NCBI GenBank assembly: GCA_030635865.1
Contig: DAOVYA010000107.1
Coordinates: forward strand, 1-5,929
Direction: 5' to 3'
DNA from: Gammaproteobacteria bacterium
Lineage (GTDB): Bacteria; Pseudomonadota; Gammaproteobacteria; UBA9214
Length of the DNA: 5,929 bases
Of the stretch, positions 1 through 5,079 are shown piece after piece. The notes below the pieces were generated by a model that was not told the DNA's origin, did no database searches, and saw only the letters and a list, made by a program, of their open reading frames with translations. Made by a program: the position numbers and the translations under genes. How positions within the stretch are numbered: the stretch's first letter is position 1; every line of letters begins with the position of its first letter.

Positions 1-2
1 AT

Positions 3-593
3 GCAATACGTTCACGTCGATCTGTCAAACAATTTGATGCAAACCATAGCATGAGCGAGGAAAAGGTGAATGAGCTTCTGTCATTGGCCGTGCTTTCCCC
101 TACGGCATTCAATATTCAGAACTGGCGTTTTGTTGTGGTAACTGACCGGGAGTTAAGAAAACAAATCAGGGAGGTGGCCTGGGACCAGGCGCAGGTGACA
201 GATACTTCGTTATTCATTGTTCTATGTGCCGACCTGAAGGCATGGGAGAAGCAGCCTGGCCGCTACTGGATTAATGCCCCAAAAGATCTCCAGGAGTTTA
301 TGCTTCCGGCTATTGATGATTACTATCGAGGCAAAGACCAGGTTCAGAGAGATGAGGCAATGAGATCCTGTGGCATCGTCGCACAAACATTAATGCTTGC
401 TGCAAAATCGATGGGATATGACTCATGCCCGATGGATGGGTTCGATTTCGAAAAAGTGGCTGAACTTATTCATCTCCCGGACGACCATGTGATTGCAATG
501 TTTGTTGCTATTGGCAAGGGTACAAAAGAGGCATTGCCGCGAGCGGGTCAGCTGGACCTGGATGAAGTGATCATCGAAAACAGCTTTGCATAG
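3..593 (+). CDS. Nitroreductase-family flavoprotein, 5' end outside the window (partial)
   Basis: Probable FMN-dependent NAD(P)H oxidoreductase of the nitroreductase fold, cytoplasmic; the physiological substrate cannot be read from sequence. The frame is open from nt 3 and begins A-I-R-S-R-R-S-V-K-Q-F-D, the basic RSRRSVK segment (nt 9-29) that in this family binds the FMN phosphate near the N terminus. The ATG at 51 is therefore an internal Met, and probably only about 5-12 codons are missing. Further family marks are SPTAFNIQNWRFVVV just after the ATG (FMN contact and first strand), GIVAQTLMLAAKSMGYDSCPMDGFD in the middle (dimer helix and the loop seen in small nitroreductases), and a C-terminal VAIGKG...LPRAGQLDLDEVI. 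About 196 residues are visible, close to the usual 190-220. Base composition looks lower in GC (about 45-48% in sampled lines) than the next gene. The family call is firm; the specific enzyme is not. Confidence 0.88.
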   Translation, partial: AIRSRRSVKQFDANHSMSEEKVNELLSLAVLSPTAFNIQNWRFVVVTDRELRKQIREVAWDQAQVTDTSLFIVLCADLKAWEKQPGRYWINAPKDLQEFMLPAIDDYYRGKDQVQRDEAMRSCGIVAQTLMLAAKSMGYDSCPMDGFDFEKVAELIHLPDDHVIAMFVAIGKGTKEALPRAGQLDLDEVIIENSFA

Positions 594-651
594 AAACAAT
601 AATTAGAAAACATGTATTGACGCCCTGTACCGAGATCTTGATTCTCTTCCA

Positions 652-1479
652 ATGAACGGTCTCATATCCTTCGTATCGGCCTTCGCCATCGGCTATGCCG
701 TGCTCGCTGTTGCGCTGTTCTTCTACCAGCCCAACCTGCTCTACTTTCCCGACATACCCACCCGGGAGGTCGAGGCAACCCCAGGGGATGTCGGGCTGGA
801 CTTTGAGCCGCTCACCCTCACCACCCGTGACAACGAGCAACTGGACGCCTGGTTTGTCCCGGCAAATCAGGCGCGCGGCGTGGTGCTGTTCTGCCATGGT
901 AATGCCGGCAACATCTCCCACCGGCTGGATTCAATCCGGCTGTTTCACGAGTTCGGCCTGTCCGTGCTGATCTTCGACTACCGCGGCTACGGGCAGAGTA
1001 CCGGCAAGCCAACAGAGAAAGGTACTTACCGGGATGCCGATGCCGCCTGGGACTATCTTGTGGAACAGCGCGGGATTCCGCCGGAGCAGATCATCCTGTT
1101 TGGCCGCTCGCTCGGCGCCTCGATCACCGCCGACCTGGCGACCCGGCAGACCGCCGCCGGAGTGATCCTGGAATCCGCCTTTACCTCGGTTCCCGATGTC
1201 GCGGCCCAGCTCTACGCCTGGCTGCCGGTCCGCTGGCTCAGCCGCTACCAATACGACACCCGGAAGAAACTGGCGAACATCCATAGCCCCGTGTTAATCG
1301 TTCACAGCCGGGATGACGAAATCATTCCATACTCCAATGGCGAGCGCCTGTTCGAGGCGGCCAATGAACCGAAGCAGTTCCTGGAGCTGCGCGGCGGGCA
1401 CAATGACGGGTTCATGGTTAGCGGGAAGGAGTATACCCAGGGGCTGGATAGCTTTATCGGCGATGTATTGGGTGAGTAA
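652..1479 (+). CDS. Membrane-anchored alpha/beta hydrolase (ABHD13/ABHD17/Bem46-like)
   Basis: A 275-residue serine hydrolase. Residues 4-24 form one hydrophobic helix, likely an uncleaved membrane anchor with the catalytic domain in the periplasm, followed by the FYQPNLLYFPD segment typical of this family. The hydrolase domain (about 52-274) shows HGNAGN at 82-87 (oxyanion-hole strand/loop), FDYRGYGQSTGKP at 108-120, the nucleophile elbow G-R-S-L-G with Ser153, the acid in SRDDEIIP (Asp222 by alignment, Asp221 next to it) and His250 in GGHND. The triad is thus complete. The substrate is unknown; relatives include esterases, thioesterases and depalmitoylases. No ATG, GTG or TTG lies in frame between the stop at 604-606 and this ATG, so the start is well supported although the Shine-Dalgarno sequence is weak. 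It lies 58 nt after the nitroreductase gene on the same strand and may be co-transcribed. GC is clearly higher than in that gene (about 70% in one sampled line). Confidence 0.92.
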   Translation: MNGLISFVSAFAIGYAVLAVALFFYQPNLLYFPDIPTREVEATPGDVGLDFEPLTLTTRDNEQLDAWFVPANQARGVVLFCHGNAGNISHRLDSIRLFHEFGLSVLIFDYRGYGQSTGKPTEKGTYRDADAAWDYLVEQRGIPPEQIILFGRSLGASITADLATRQTAAGVILESAFTSVPDVAAQLYAWLPVRWLSRYQYDTRKKLANIHSPVLIVHSRDDEIIPYSNGERLFEAANEPKQFLELRGGHNDGFMVSGKEYTQGLDSFIGDVLGE

Positions 1480-1502
1480 TGGTGTTAGCCTGATATCAGG
1501 TG

Positions 1503-1545
1503 TCATGCGCCTTTGCAAAGTTTGCTATTATTTTAGGCCGCATGA
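1503..1545. other. Hairpin-forming sequence between convergent genes
   Basis: TCATGCG (1503-1509) pairs with CGCATGA (1539-1545), and CC (1510-1511) with GG (1536-1537) after a single bulged C (1538), giving a 9-bp stem with a 24-nt AT-rich loop. It lies in the 88-nt gap between the hydrolase stop and the stop of the convergent small membrane protein gene. Neither strand has a run of T directly after the stem, so it is not a canonical intrinsic terminator. It may still slow polymerase or stabilise 3' ends. Confidence 0.3.
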
Positions 1546-1567
1546 TCCCTGCTTCTGAGCGCCATTA

Positions 1568-1855
1568 TTAATGGGGGGGGTTACCCTTTGTCGTACTTTC
1601 CTTGCCGGGCGAATCCTCACTGTCCTTCGGCAGCAGTTGTTCCAGTGTGAGCTTGCCCGTCTTAACCTTATGGCTATAGTAACGAAACACCGCATAAAGC
1701 ACCGCCAGCGCGGTACTCTCCGCCGCAATCAGTAACGGCAGTGTAAATGTCTGATTCACGTCAAACCGCGTGGTTCCCTCATACGAGAAATAGAATCCCC
1801 ACACCGCAATAAATATCACGATGATGATAGCATCGACGATTCTGATCCTGCTCAT
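1568..1855 (-). CDS. Small hypothetical membrane protein with two predicted helices
   Basis: A 95-residue protein that I do not recognise. Residues about 5-24 (IRIVDAIIIVIFIAVWGFYF) and 36-57 (TFTLPLLIAAESTALAVLYAVF) are hydrophobic helices joined by a short polar loop. The basic N terminus and the basic segment after helix 2 (YYSHKVKTGK) predict both ends in the cytoplasm. The C-terminal 30 residues are charged and low in complexity, ending in K-G-N-P-P-H. An in-frame ATG 14 codons upstream (1897) exists, but the start at 1855 is preferred because AGAGGGG (1860-1866) lies 4 nt before it and a good promoter predicts transcription starting near 1875, downstream of 1897. It lies after the rpoH terminator on the same strand, so it looks like an independent unit. 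A run of eight C ends the reading frame (plus-strand G run, 1573-1580), so the last residues depend on the count of that homopolymer. Confidence 0.72.
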   Translation of the reverse strand: MSRIRIVDAIIIVIFIAVWGFYFSYEGTTRFDVNQTFTLPLLIAAESTALAVLYAVFRYYSHKVKTGKLTLEQLLPKDSEDSPGKESTTKGNPPH

Positions 1856-1859
1856 AGGG

Positions 1860-1866
1860 CCCCTCT
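1860..1866 (-). promoter_or_regulatory. Ribosome binding site of the small membrane protein
   Basis: On the minus strand AGAGGGG lies 4 nt before the ATG at 1855-1853. It decides the start between this Met and the Met 14 codons upstream, which has no comparable site. Confidence 0.6.
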
Positions 1867-1881
1867 TGTATTGTCCTGTAT

Positions 1882-1911
1882 ATTCTAACGCTCGCAATAG
1901 ATGGTTGGCAA
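1882..1911 (-). promoter_or_regulatory. Sigma-70-type promoter for the small membrane protein gene
   Basis: On the minus strand TTGCCA (1911-1906; five of six to TTGACA) is followed after 18 nt by TAGAAT (1887-1882; five of six to TATAAT). Transcription would begin near 1875 and leave a leader of about 20 nt that contains the ribosome binding site. Position, spacing and match agree; there is no experimental evidence. Confidence 0.55.
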
Positions 1912-1998
1912 AGATCCTCGGGCGGCTCGTTATCGGCCGCTGCTTTTATCTGAAACCAGGAACCTCTTTAATTATTTTAAATATGAATAGTCACCCAT

Positions 1999-2029
1999 AA
2001 AAAACGGCCCTTCCGGACCGTTTTCTTTT
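1999..2029 (-). terminator. Intrinsic terminator of rpoH, probably bidirectional
   Basis: On the minus strand AAAACGGTCC, loop GGAA, GGGCCGTTTT forms a 10-bp stem (2024-2001, one T-G wobble) followed by T residues to 1999 (six T counting those in the stem). It lies 17 nt beyond the rpoH stop codon. On the plus strand the same stem is followed by TTTT-C-TTTT, so it could also stop transcription arriving from the left. Confidence 0.9.
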
Positions 2030-2045
2030 AAACAGTTTTTTCTGC

Positions 2046-2915
2046 TTATGCCTGCATCGTTTTCTTCAGCTTGCCGATGGCATTTTTTTCAAGTTGGCGG
2101 ATACGTTCAGCCGAGACATCAAAGCGCGCTGCAAGCTCATGCAGGGTGCTCTTTTCATCGGTCAGCCAGCGTTCTTCGAGGATAATCCGGCTGCGTTCAT
2201 CCAATGTCTTGAGTGCATCGATCAGGCTGCTGGTGTTGGTCGCATTCCAGTCGTGCTGCTCAACGGACAGTGCCGGGTCATTCGACTCATCCGTCAGGTA
2301 GGCCGCCGGTGCGAAGTGGTGTGAGTCTTCATCGTCATCGGTAGCGCTCAGGTCATAGCCGATGTCATGACCACTGAGACGTGATTCCATTTCAAGGACA
2401 ACTTCCGGTTTCACGCCGAGGTCTTCGGCGATGCCATTGACCTCTTCCTGGTTCATCCAGCCAAGGCGTTTCTTCCTGCTGCGCAGGTTGAAGAACAGTT
2501 TGCGTTGCGCCTTGGTGGTGGCGACTTTCACAATGCGCCAGTTGCGCAGGATGAATTCGTGCATTTCGGCACGCACCCAGTGCACGGCATAGGACACCAG
2601 GCGTACGCCTGCGTCCGGGTCGAAGCGTTTGACTGCCTTCATCAGGCCGATGTTGCCTTCCTGGATCAGGTCGGCAAGGGCCAGGCCGTAACCGTTGTAA
2701 CCACGCGCGATGCGTACTACGAAGCGCAGGTGTGACATCACCAGCTGGGCAGCCGCATCGAGGTCATTTTCGGTACGCAGGCGCAGGGCCAGTGCGTGTT
2801 CTTCCTCGGCGCTGAGTACCGGGATGCTGAAGGCCGCCCGGATATACTGGTCCAGGTTGCCGGTCGGCAGCGGCACTGCAAGCGCCTGATTTTTAAGTAT
2901 TATGTCAGTAGTCAT
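2046..2915 (-). CDS. rpoH: RNA polymerase heat-shock sigma factor sigma-32 (RpoH)
   Basis: A 289-residue group 3 sigma factor (E. coli RpoH has 284) that directs RNA polymerase to heat-shock promoters. Family marks in order: [10 protein letters not shown] at 19-28 (region 1.2 side); [18 protein letters not shown] at 61-78 and [19 protein letters not shown] at 82-100 (regions 2.1-2.2); [27 protein letters not shown] at 104-130 (2.3-2.4, -10 recognition); the RpoH box QRKLFFNLR at 137-145, which marks sigma-32 and is absent from RpoD and RpoS; an acidic linker DDDEDS at 193-198; and region 4 with the helix-turn-helix [24 protein letters not shown] at 256-279. The frame stays open upstream to 3452, but homology begins at this Met and AGGGA lies 6 nt before it. 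The upstream region carries a CIRCE-like operator and two promoter candidates. An intrinsic terminator follows the gene. Confidence 0.97.
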   Translation of the reverse strand: MTTDIILKNQALAVPLPTGNLDQYIRAAFSIPVLSAEEEHALALRLRTENDLDAAAQLVMSHLRFVVRIARGYNGYGLALADLIQEGNIGLMKAVKRFDPDAGVRLVSYAVHWVRAEMHEFILRNWRIVKVATTKAQRKLFFNLRSRKKRLGWMNQEEVNGIAEDLGVKPEVVLEMESRLSGHDIGYDLSATDDDEDSHHFAPAAYLTDESNDPALSVEQHDWNATNTSSLIDALKTLDERSRIILEERWLTDEKSTLHELAARFDVSAERIRQLEKNAIGKLKKTMQA

Positions 2916-2921
2916 TGGGTA

Positions 2922-2926
2922 TCCCT
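2922..2926 (-). promoter_or_regulatory. Ribosome binding site of rpoH
   Basis: AGGGA on the minus strand, 6 nt before the ATG at 2915-2913. It fixes the start of rpoH against the long upstream extension of the frame. Its GGG can pair with the CCC three nucleotides downstream (GGG-AUA-CCC), a very small hairpin over the site. Confidence 0.7.
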
Positions 2927-2943
2927 GATTGCAGTTGCTATCA

Positions 2944-2973
2944 ATATTAGCACTCATGCCATAGGAGTGCCAA
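2944..2973 (-). promoter_or_regulatory. Sigma-70-type promoter of rpoH with extended -10
   Basis: On the minus strand TTGGCA (2973-2968; five of six to TTGACA) is followed after 18 nt by TAATAT (2949-2944; four of six to TATAAT) preceded by TGC, an extended -10 motif. Transcription would start near 2937, leaving a leader of about 22 nt that still contains AGGGA. The -35 lies inside the left arm of the CIRCE and the -10 overlaps the end of the right arm, so a bound repressor would cover the whole promoter. Confidence 0.45.
2947..2973 (-). promoter_or_regulatory. CIRCE operator (HrcA-binding inverted repeat) upstream of rpoH
   Basis: Read toward rpoH the site is TTGGCACTC, nine nucleotides, GAGTGCTAA. 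The CIRCE consensus is TTAGCACTC-N9-GAGTGCTAA, so 17 of 18 arm positions match and the spacer is exactly nine. On the plus strand the left arm is a perfect TTAGCACTC (2947-2955). CIRCE is the binding site of the heat-shock repressor HrcA, normally found before groESL and dnaKJ. Here it ends 31 nt before the rpoH start codon and overlaps both promoter candidates, the expected place for a repressor site. hrcA itself is not in the window, so its presence in the genome is inferred. Confidence 0.85.
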
Positions 2974-2989
2974 TTTACTGGAAAGTTCC
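2962..2989 (-). promoter_or_regulatory. Sigma-E-type promoter of rpoH
   Basis: On the minus strand GGAACTT (2989-2983), a full match to the sigma-E -35, is followed after 16 nt by TCCTA (2966-2962), which fits the TCnnA form of the sigma-E -10 (TCTGA in E. coli rpoH P3, also spaced 16 from GAACTT). Transcription would start near 2957, inside the CIRCE spacer. Sigma-E control of rpoH is established in E. coli; its operation here is inferred from motif and spacing. Confidence 0.55.
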
Positions 2990-3044
2990 AGGAAATCGGC
3001 AGTTTGGGGAATTTTCTTGAGCTGCCAGGGCCCATATTTACCGT

Positions 3045-3122
3045 AGGACCCACGGCCCGCGGGGAATGGCAGATCCCTCTCCGAGCGGGGATCAAGGATA
3101 TTCCCCGCGGGCCGCGGGTCCT
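3045..3122. repeat. GC-rich inverted repeat (REP/MITE-like palindromic element) between ftsX and rpoH
   Basis: Two 23-nt arms, 3045-3067 and 3100-3122, are inverse complements except at one position. In RNA read from the minus strand that position (3115/3052) is a G-U wobble, so the stem stays intact in the ftsX-rpoH direction. The 32-nt loop contains a nested hairpin, GATCCC (3072-3077) with GGGATC (3088-3093). No T run follows in either direction. It lies 55 nt beyond the ftsX stop and about 55 nt upstream of the rpoH sigma-E -35. It may act as a transcript-end stabiliser or partial terminator between ftsX and rpoH, or be a dispersed palindromic element; copy number is unknown. Confidence 0.7.
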
Positions 3123-3177
3123 GCATCGGGCGCGAAAACATGAGTCAGACCCCGGTTTTTCACATCGGGCGGAGTGA

Positions 3178-4164
3178 TTACCGTGGCTGGATGTCGTTGA
3201 GGTGGCGCCCGACTGCCAGCCAGGAGCCGAGCAGCCCGAGCAGTATCCCGGCGCTGAGCAGTAGATAGAGGAGCTGAAACGGCAGGGTCTGCAAACTGAA
3301 GCCACTTTGATAGAGGCCGGCCAGTTTCGCAACCGGGGCAGAGAGGAACAGGAAGCCACCCTCGACCAGCAGCCAGGCAAAAACCGCACCCAGCGCACCG
3401 TACCAGATGCCGCTGTAGAGGAACGGGCGGCGCACGAAGCCGTTGGTGGCACCGATCAGCTTGGTGACCACGATTTCATCGTGACGATTCTGGATTTCCA
3501 GCCGGATGGTATTGCCGATCACCAGTAATACGGCCAGCGCCAGCAGTGAGCTGATGACCAGCACTCCGCGCCGCGCGATATCGAGCATGGCGGTGAGCCG
3601 CTGTACCCATTGCAGGTCGAGTTGCGCGAATTCGGTTTCAGGCAGTTTGCTGAATTTGTCGCGCAGGGCCCCGGCGGTCTCGGGCAGGGCATGCGCGGCG
3701 ACCGGCTGGATAACCAGAACGGTCGGCAGTGGATTTCTTTCGAGTGTTTCGAGGACATCGGCAAAGCCCGAGTGCTGGCTGAATTCATCAAGCGCCTGTG
3801 CCGGCGTAATGAGTTCTGCACTGCCAATTTCCGGCCAGCCCTGCACGGTTTTCAACAGGCGGGTGGCGGTTTCTGGTGTTACCGTGTCTTTCAGAAAGAT
3901 GGACAGGGAAGCCTGGTCATCCCAGGAACCACTTAGCCGGTCGACGTTGTCCAGTAGCAGGTAGAGGGTGGACGGCATGGCCAGTGCGATGCCTATGACA
4001 GCTGCGGTCATGATCGAGGACAGGCGGTTGTGGCCCATGCGCTCGAGGCTGTCGCGTGCAACGCTGGCATGGCGATGCAGCCAGATTCCGGGGGACAACA
4101 GGCGGCGCAGCCTGTTGCGCCAGTGATATTGCGAGTGCCGCTGGTTCTTGCGGGGCCGTTTCAT
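3178..4164 (-). CDS. ftsX: Cell-division protein FtsX, membrane subunit of FtsEX
   Basis: A 328-residue integral membrane protein of the ABC-transporter-like FtsEX complex, which in gammaproteobacteria links septal peptidoglycan hydrolysis (through EnvC and the amidases) to the divisome. Topology fits the family: a long basic cytoplasmic N terminus (1-49), helix 1 at about 50-71, a periplasmic domain at about 72-198, then helices at about 200-218, 250-275 and 296-317. The cytoplasmic segment after helix 2, [35 protein letters not shown] (218-252), is the conserved FtsX/MacB coupling region that contacts FtsE. E. coli FtsX has 352 residues. The start codon overlaps the ftsE stop as ATGA (4164-4161) and no clear Shine-Dalgarno sequence precedes it, so translational coupling to ftsE is likely. 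rpoH follows after 262 nt and a large inverted repeat. Confidence 0.96.
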   Translation of the reverse strand: MKRPRKNQRHSQYHWRNRLRRLLSPGIWLHRHASVARDSLERMGHNRLSSIMTAAVIGIALAMPSTLYLLLDNVDRLSGSWDDQASLSIFLKDTVTPETATRLLKTVQGWPEIGSAELITPAQALDEFSQHSGFADVLETLERNPLPTVLVIQPVAAHALPETAGALRDKFSKLPETEFAQLDLQWVQRLTAMLDIARRGVLVISSLLALAVLLVIGNTIRLEIQNRHDEIVVTKLIGATNGFVRRPFLYSGIWYGALGAVFAWLLVEGGFLFLSAPVAKLAGLYQSGFSLQTLPFQLLYLLLSAGILLGLLGSWLAVGRHLNDIQPR

Positions 4165-4832
4165 GCGGTATTGGCGCCCGCAAACGCCAGGCGGCCATGG
4201 TCCAGTGTCAGGATCGGATAGTCGAGTTCCTCTATGAGTGTAATGTCATGACTGGCGACCATCACGCTGACGCCCACGTCGTTAAATTGTGTAAACAGTG
4301 CCATGATTTCGCGTGACAGATCAGGGTCGAGGTTGCCGGTGGGTTCGTCGGCAAGCAACAGCATGGGCTTGTTGACGACTGCGCGTGCGATGCCAACGCG
4401 TTGCTGTTCACCGCCGGAGAGCGTGATGGGCAGGAGTTTTTCCTTGCTTAACAGGCCAACCTTGTCCAGGGCCGCGCGTACCCTGCGGCCGATTTCCTGG
4501 TGCCGGTAGCCGGAGATAACAAGTGGCAGGGCGACATTATCGAATACCGTTCTATCGAACAGCAGGTTATGGTCCTGAAAAATGAAGCCGATCTTGCGGC
4601 GCACGTAGGGAATGCGGCGTGCGCTGATATTTGTAACATTTTTTCCATCGACAAACAGTTGGCCACGCGTGGTGCGTTCAATCAGGGCGATCAGTTTTAA
4701 CAGCGTGCTTTTGCCGGCGCCGGAATGTCCGGTCAGGAATGCCATTGCACCTTCATGCAGGTGGAAGCTGACATTGCTGAGCGCTTCGAATCCACCGGGG
4801 TAGCGTTTGCTGATGTTATCGAAGCGGATCAT
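4161..4832 (-). CDS. ftsE: Cell-division ATP-binding protein FtsE
   Basis: A 223-residue ABC ATPase, the cytoplasmic subunit of FtsEX; its ATP cycle is thought to drive conformational change in FtsX during septation. All motifs are intact: Walker [10 protein letters not shown] at 35-43, Q-loop Gln86 in FIFQDHNLL, signature LSGGEQQR at 138-145, Walker B LLLADEP at 158-164 with catalytic Glu163, D-loop GNLDP at 166-170 and H-loop His195 in ASHD. Length matches E. coli FtsE (222), and the N terminus [14 protein letters not shown] aligns with the family start. The nearest purine-rich site, AGGA, lies 15 nt before the ATG, farther than usual. The odd-centred palindrome ATTGAT-T-ATCAAT (4831-4843) overlaps the start. 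The gene is separated from ftsY by 247 nt containing a long inverted-repeat element, an unusually wide gap for this cluster. It overlaps ftsX by 4 nt. Confidence 0.97.
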   Translation of the reverse strand: MIRFDNISKRYPGGFEALSNVSFHLHEGAMAFLTGHSGAGKSTLLKLIALIERTTRGQLFVDGKNVTNISARRIPYVRRKIGFIFQDHNLLFDRTVFDNVALPLVISGYRHQEIGRRVRAALDKVGLLSKEKLLPITLSGGEQQRVGIARAVVNKPMLLLADEPTGNLDPDLSREIMALFTQFNDVGVSVMVASHDITLIEELDYPILTLDHGRLAFAGANTA

Positions 4833-4866
4833 TGATTATCAATCAGTTCCTGTTCAGAAAGACGAA

Positions 4867-5024
4867 TTCTCGCGCAAAGACGCAAAGGCGCCAAGAAAAA
4901 AATAAAATCATTTTCTATTAGAGTTTTTATAGTTAAGAGCACTCAATCGATACTACTGTCTTTTCCGCAGGAATGACGACTTTGGTTTTGATCTTCTTGG
5001 CGCCTTTGCGTCTTTGCGCGAGAA
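4867..5024. repeat. 158-bp element with perfect 31-bp terminal inverted repeats, between ftsY and ftsE
   Basis: Left arm 4867-4897 and right arm 4994-5024 are exact inverse complements over 31 nt, around a 96-nt AT-rich centre. Pairing extends outward by a few A/T with one bulge (to about 4865 and 5027). Each arm contains the CGCAAAGACGCAAAGG type of tandem motif, which I recognise as resembling a dispersed intergenic repeat seen in many bacterial genomes; this is from memory, not a search. No transposase is encoded and no convincing target-site duplication is visible at the ends. It is either a MITE-like insertion or a structured untranslated element of the ftsY-ftsE transcript. Confidence 0.85.
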
Positions 5025-5079
5025 ATTACATCGCTTATGGATCGATGCTAATTAACTTCATCAGGGTTACCTTATTCCT

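Noticed and set aside
51..53. ATG at 51 as the start of the nitroreductase
   Set aside because: The frame is open upstream and encodes the conserved RSRRSVK FMN-binding segment, so the real start lies before the window.
571..921. Minus-strand ORF over the hydrolase start
   Set aside because: Shadow of the hydrolase gene in a GC-rich region; no homology, promoter or ribosome binding site seen.
1489..1500. Perfect 12-bp palindrome CCTGATATCAGG after the hydrolase gene
   Set aside because: Short, without a T run, and in a convergent intergenic gap where no regulated start is expected; probably chance.
3016..3040. Sigma-32-like motif on the plus strand (CTTGAG ... CCCATATTTA)
   Set aside because: Only 9 nt separate the two parts, shorter than the usual 11-16, and it points away from rpoH into the 3' end of ftsX.
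3124..3171. Nine-base direct repeat CATCGGGCG (3124-3132 and 3163-3171), as a possible target-site duplication
   Set aside because: Only 30 nt lie between the copies, they do not bracket the inverted repeat, and a 9-mer in GC-rich DNA can recur by chance.
2916..3452. N-terminal extension of the rpoH reading frame by 179 residues
   Set aside because: Sigma-32 homology starts at the Met at 2915, which has AGGGA 6 nt before it. The extension crosses the CIRCE, the promoters and the GC-rich repeat and overlaps the 3' end of ftsX; it has no recognisable protein character.
3506..3964. Plus-strand ORF of 152 codons inside ftsX
   Set aside because: Antisense shadow of ftsX, whose topology and motifs are clear.
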